Notes under the pieces: generated by a model
What the model was told of the DNA's origin: nothing
Seen by the model: the letters and a program-made list of their open reading frames with translations, nothing else
The model's database searches: none
Part shown: positions 60,918 through 64,000 of the stretch, one piece after another
Layout: every line of letters begins with the position of its first letter
Numbering within the stretch: the stretch's first letter is position 1
Position numbers and translations under genes: made by a program
Source: Clostridia bacterium
GTDB lineage: Bacteria; Bacillota; Clostridia; Christensenellales; Christensenellaceae
Reading direction: 5' to 3'
Assembly (NCBI GenBank): GCA_017531505.1
Contig: JAFXKX010000001.1
Span: 1 to 64,000, forward strand
Length of the DNA: 64,000 bases

Positions 60918-62141
60918 ATGTTGAAGAAACTTATGATGGTTGTACTGGCTGCATTACTGGTATTTGGCTGTACTTCCTGTAAACTGACAGTCAGCGATGA
61001 ACAAAAAGATCTGGAACAGGTTGTTGCTATCGTCAACGGTGTAGAGATCACCAAGGGCGAGGTCATGGCTGCATATAACACCTATCGCTACTACTATAAT
61101 CTGACTGATGAAAATCAGAATACAGAAGCGTATATCGATACCCGGAATTCTTTGCTGGAAAATGTTTATGCAACGCTGATCGAGTATCATCTGATTTTGC
61201 AGTATGCCGGTGAATACACCTCTGTAGAACTGACCGATGACATGAAAAAAGCCATCGAGGAAGAGAAGCAGGGGATCATCGATGCAATTGAGAGTGGCGC
61301 AGATACGATTGTAGAAGAACTGCTTCATCACGACCCCGATCTGGACCGTGAATTCGTAAAAGAGAGCCGTATTGCAGAGCGTCTGGCATACAGAGGCATC
61401 ACCACCGGTGAGTATCAGATGACCAGAGAATATGAGAGCATCATCAGTTCTGTGCGCGAAGCGCTGGCAGCAGAGTATGAACCCTCCGATAAAGCGATCG
61501 AAGAGTACTATGAGACCTATGTCAGCACACAGCAGACGTATCTGGAAGGTGACCTCAGCTACTATGATTACTATGCGTCCGAATCTTTGAACCTGTATAT
61601 GCCTGCAGGCTTCCGTTATGTAAAGAACCTGCTGATCGCGATCCCCGAAGATAAGTTCAACGAGATCAACGAACTGCGTATTGCAGGTAAGGATGAAGAA
61701 GCAGATGCCCTGCGTGATGCAGAATTGGAAAAACTGCAGGAACGGGCAGGCATGGTATACGAAAAACTGCAGAATGGTGCAAACTATGAGGAAATGCTGG
61801 CACAGTACGGCGAGGACCCCGGTATGAAAGAGGGCGCAGCCAATGCCGAGACCGGTTACCGTCTGTATGCAGGTACCTCCACATTGGAACCGAACTTCCT
61901 GGCAGGTGCATTGGCACTTCAGAAGCCCGGCGATATTTCCAAACCCATTGGCTCTGACTACGGTTATTACATCATCAAATTCGAGAGCGAATCCGAAGCA
62001 CACGCATATCCGCTGGAAGAAGTGTGGGATGGTATCCGCGATGTACTGATCGCTCAGAGATCCAGCGAGTACTACGAAGAAATGTATGAAAACTGGAAGC
62101 GTCAGGCAGAAATCGTTGAATTCAAAGAAAATCTTTATTAA
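60918..62141 (+). CDS. PrsA/SurA-like peptidyl-prolyl isomerase lipoprotein
   Basis: Extracytoplasmic foldase, 407 residues. Lipoprotein signal with lipobox VFGC (Cys18; Cys21 is a second candidate). Residues 30-200 are a SurA_N-like helical chaperone part (VVAIVNGVEITKGEVMAAYN). A parvulin (PPIC) domain lies at about 230-360: FRYVKNLLIAIPEDK, LAQYGEDPGMKEG, LQKPGDISKPIGSDYGYYII. The usual parvulin His pair is not obvious, so isomerase activity is uncertain. Last gene of the mnmA operon, 36 bp after mfd; the same order is common in Clostridia. Confidence 0.88.
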   Translation: MLKKLMMVVLAALLVFGCTSCKLTVSDEQKDLEQVVAIVNGVEITKGEVMAAYNTYRYYYNLTDENQNTEAYIDTRNSLLENVYATLIEYHLILQYAGEYTSVELTDDMKKAIEEEKQGIIDAIESGADTIVEELLHHDPDLDREFVKESRIAERLAYRGITTGEYQMTREYESIISSVREALAAEYEPSDKAIEEYYETYVSTQQTYLEGDLSYYDYYASESLNLYMPAGFRYVKNLLIAIPEDKFNEINELRIAGKDEEADALRDAELEKLQERAGMVYEKLQNGANYEEMLAQYGEDPGMKEGAANAETGYRLYAGTSTLEPNFLAGALALQKPGDISKPIGSDYGYYIIKFESESEAHAYPLEEVWDGIRDVLIAQRSSEYYEEMYENWKRQAEIVEFKENLY

Positions 62142-62150
62142 GAGAAACAA

Positions 62151-62176
62151 AAAGAGCAGGTGTATACCTGCTCTTT
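62151..62176 (+). terminator. prsA-like gene terminator
   Basis: 11-bp stem AAAGAGCAGGT/ACCTGCTCTTT followed by T; ends the mnmA operon. Confidence 0.8.
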
Positions 62177-62194
62177 TCTGTATATGAAAAAGAA

Positions 62195-62220
62195 AAAGAG
62201 ATGCCTCGGCATCTCTTTTT
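62195..62220 (-). terminator. Acyl-CoA synthetase terminator
   Basis: Stem AAAGAGATGCC/GGCATCTCTTT with a very short loop, then T-run on the minus strand, right after the stop codon. Confidence 0.8.
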
Positions 62221-62223
62221 TGG

Positions 62224-63996
62224 TTATGCGGTTTCGATCGCGGAGGCTTTTTGCAGTCCCAATTTTTTGATGGCGTCTTCGCGCATTTTGTATTTGAGGA
62301 TCTTGCCGGCGACATTCATGGGGAATGCTTCCACAAAGTCTACATACTTAGGCACTTTGTGGCGAGCCATATTGGCGTTGATATAGTCCCTCATCTCTTT
62401 TTCGGTCATAGTCTGGCCTTCTTTGAGGATGATGCAAGCCATGATCTCTTCGCCATAGCGCTCATCGGGTACGCCAATGACCTGCACATCCTGTACCTTG
62501 GGATGAGTATAGATGAATTCCTCGATCTCTTTGGGATAGATATTTTCGCCGCCGCGGATGATCATATCTTTGAGACGACCGGTAATACGGTAGTTTCCTT
62601 CGGGGGTCTTGCATGCCAGGTCGCCGGTATGCAGCCATCCGTCTTTATCGATGGCGGCTTCGGTGGCGCGGGGCATCTTGTAGTAGCCCTTCATGATGTT
62701 GTAGCCGCGGGCCACGAATTCGCCGATCTCGCCTACGGGCAGTTCTTCGTTGGTCTCGGGGTCTACGATGCGGCACTCGATCTCGGGCAATGCACTGCCT
62801 ACAGTAGCAACGCGGGTCTCCAGAGAATCATCGGTACTGCTCATGGTACAGCCGGGAGATGCCTCGGTCTGACCGTATACGATGGTGATCTCTTTCATAT
62901 TCATTTTGTTGACTACATCCTGCATGACCTTGATGGGGCAGGGGCTGCCGGCCATGATGCCGGTGCGCATATGAGAGAAATCTGTCTTTTCGAAGTCTTC
63001 ATGCTGCAGCATACCGATAAACATAGTGGGTACGCCGTGGAAGCAGGTGATACGTTCGTTGGTGATGCAGGCCAGAGCGGGCTTGGGGGAATAATAGGGC
63101 AGCGGCAGCAATGTTCCGCCGTGGGTCATGGTGGCAGTCATGGCCAAAACCATACCAAAGCAATGGAACATGGGTACCTGCAGCATCATACGGTCTGCGG
63201 TAGACAGATCCATACGGTCGCCGATGCACTTGCCGTTATTGACGATGTTGTAATGGGTGAGCATAACGCCCTTGGGGAAGCCGGTGGTGCCGGAAGTGTA
63301 CTGCATATTGCAGACATCATGCACATCGACGGCCGCAGCCATGCGATAGATCTGCTCCATAGGTATACGGCCTGCTCTTGCAACGGCTTCTTCCCAGGTG
63401 AGACAACCTTTCTGACGGAAGCCAATGGTGATGACGTTGCGCAGGAACGGCAAACGGCGGCAGTGGAGCGGCTCACCGGGGCGAGTAGTCTCCAACTCGG
63501 GACACAGTTCGGCAACGATGGCAGAATAATTGGAATCCCGGTATCCGTCGATCATGATCAGTGTGTGTGTATCAGACTGGCGCAACAGGTATTCGGCTTC
63601 TGCGATCTTGTAGGCGGTATTGACGGTGACAAGTACTGCCCCCAGCTTGGTGGTGGCCCAGAATGCGATATACCATTGGGGCAGGTTGGTGGCCCATACG
63701 GCGACATGGTCGCCGGCCTTGACGCCGAGAGAAACCAGTGCGCGGGCAAAGGTATCTACGTCGTCGCGGAACTCGCTGTAGGTACGGGTATAGTCCATCG
63801 TGGTATATTTGAAAGCCAGCTGATCGGGGAACTCCTCTACCATCTTGTCCAGTACTTCAGAGAAAGTCTTACTGATCAATGCTTCTTTCTTCCATACAAA
63901 TTTACCGGTGCCGGTCTTGTTGCTGTACAGATGGTCGCGCATACGGGAAGGACGCTCAAAGCGGCTCATGATGCTGACAAAATGGGCGAAGATCAC
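62224..63996 (-). CDS. AMP-binding acyl-CoA synthetase (FadD-like), 5' end uncertain
   Basis: At least 590 residues; a GTG at 63996 opens the frame but no ribosome binding site is clear and the frame continues to the edge, so the true start may lie outside. ANL-family motifs: YTSGTTGFPKGVMLTHYNIV (P-loop), GSALPEIECRIVD, YGQTEASPGCT, then DGWLHTGDLA and YRITGRLKDMIIRGGENIYP, and the C-terminal catalytic Lys in NVAGKILKYKMR. Activates a medium/long-chain fatty or other carboxylic acid with ATP and CoA. No beta-oxidation genes are near. Confidence 0.9.
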   Translation of the reverse strand: MIFAHFVSIMSRFERPSRMRDHLYSNKTGTGKFVWKKEALISKTFSEVLDKMVEEFPDQLAFKYTTMDYTRTYSEFRDDVDTFARALVSLGVKAGDHVAVWATNLPQWYIAFWATTKLGAVLVTVNTAYKIAEAEYLLRQSDTHTLIMIDGYRDSNYSAIVAELCPELETTRPGEPLHCRRLPFLRNVITIGFRQKGCLTWEEAVARAGRIPMEQIYRMAAAVDVHDVCNMQYTSGTTGFPKGVMLTHYNIVNNGKCIGDRMDLSTADRMMLQVPMFHCFGMVLAMTATMTHGGTLLPLPYYSPKPALACITNERITCFHGVPTMFIGMLQHEDFEKTDFSHMRTGIMAGSPCPIKVMQDVVNKMNMKEITIVYGQTEASPGCTMSSTDDSLETRVATVGSALPEIECRIVDPETNEELPVGEIGEFVARGYNIMKGYYKMPRATEAAIDKDGWLHTGDLACKTPEGNYRITGRLKDMIIRGGENIYPKEIEEFIYTHPKVQDVQVIGVPDERYGEEIMACIILKEGQTMTEKEMRDYINANMARHKVPKYVDFVEAFPMNVAGKILKYKMREDAIKKLGLQKASAIETA

Positions 63997-64000
63997 TTCC

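Overview
The window is a chromosomal replication-origin region of a low-to-mid GC Gram-positive bacterium, almost certainly class Clostridia. I see dnaA-dnaN-recF-gyrB-gyrA on one side of oriC and rpmH-rnpA-yidD-yidC-jag-mnmE-mnmG-rsmG on the other. A Noc-like ParB, ParA, ParB and two parS sites follow, then a DnaD-type primosome protein beside a DnaC/DnaI-type helicase loader. Anaerobic class III ribonucleotide reductase (nrdD/nrdG) shows a strictly or largely anaerobic life. Secreted proteins are lipoproteins or signal-peptide proteins and no outer-membrane gene is present. An assignment to Oscillospirales/Ruminococcaceae-like bacteria is plausible but not proven by the sequence.

Layout. 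1-1.4 kb: the 3'-truncated end of a secreted protein with Asp/Asn/Gln pentapeptide repeats, a decayed tRNA-Ser copy, and two intact tRNA-Ser genes (GCU, UGA). 1.5-10 kb (minus strand): gyrA, gyrB, recF, dnaN, dnaA. Two clusters of DnaA boxes flank dnaA (8.37-8.62 and 10.14-10.30 kb), so the origin is bipartite and the coding strand flips there. 10.4-20.3 kb (plus): the ribosome/RNase P/membrane insertion/tRNA modification block, then an XRE regulator and noc-parS-parA-parB-parS. 20.4-22.2 kb (minus): cvpA and a membrane-anchored DUF5711-like protein. 22.4-29.1 kb (plus): CCA-adding enzyme, a degenerate alpha/beta hydrolase, the DnaD protein with four repeats, helicase loader, a GNAT and an orphan sugar-binding lipoprotein. 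29.2-34.7 kb (minus): nrdD-nrdG with an NrdR-like box, and a NitT/TauT-type ABC importer.

34.8-47.4 kb: a membrane-anchored beta-propeller protein; the kdgK-eda pair of KDG metabolism, in which the aldolase carries an extra VOC-like domain; tilS-hpt-ftsH; a PHP phosphoesterase; prs; then three tandem HxlB-like SIS isomerases and an SDR oxidoreductase on the minus strand. 47.6-54.3 kb: ilvE, an ECF sigma factor with an FtsX-like membrane protein, a PfkB sugar kinase, GtrA, a nitroreductase and a Gfo/Idh/MocA dehydrogenase. 54.4-62.1 kb: mnmA-glmU-pth-mfd-prsA, a tight operon. 62.2-64 kb: an acyl-CoA synthetase that may run past the right edge.

Most of the window is conserved housekeeping. The less ordinary signals are the HxlB triplet with its own promoter and candidate operator and no hxlA partner; two accessory cassettes each bracketed by an identical copy of the upstream gene's terminator hairpin (27.68/29.16 kb and 48.72/51.04 kb), and a third terminator duplication at the tRNA-Ser locus; the aldolase-VOC fusion; the hydrolase lacking its catalytic His; the four-repeat DnaD protein; and a Noc-like protein without the N-terminal membrane helix. 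No CRISPR array, rRNA gene, transposase or prophage was seen.
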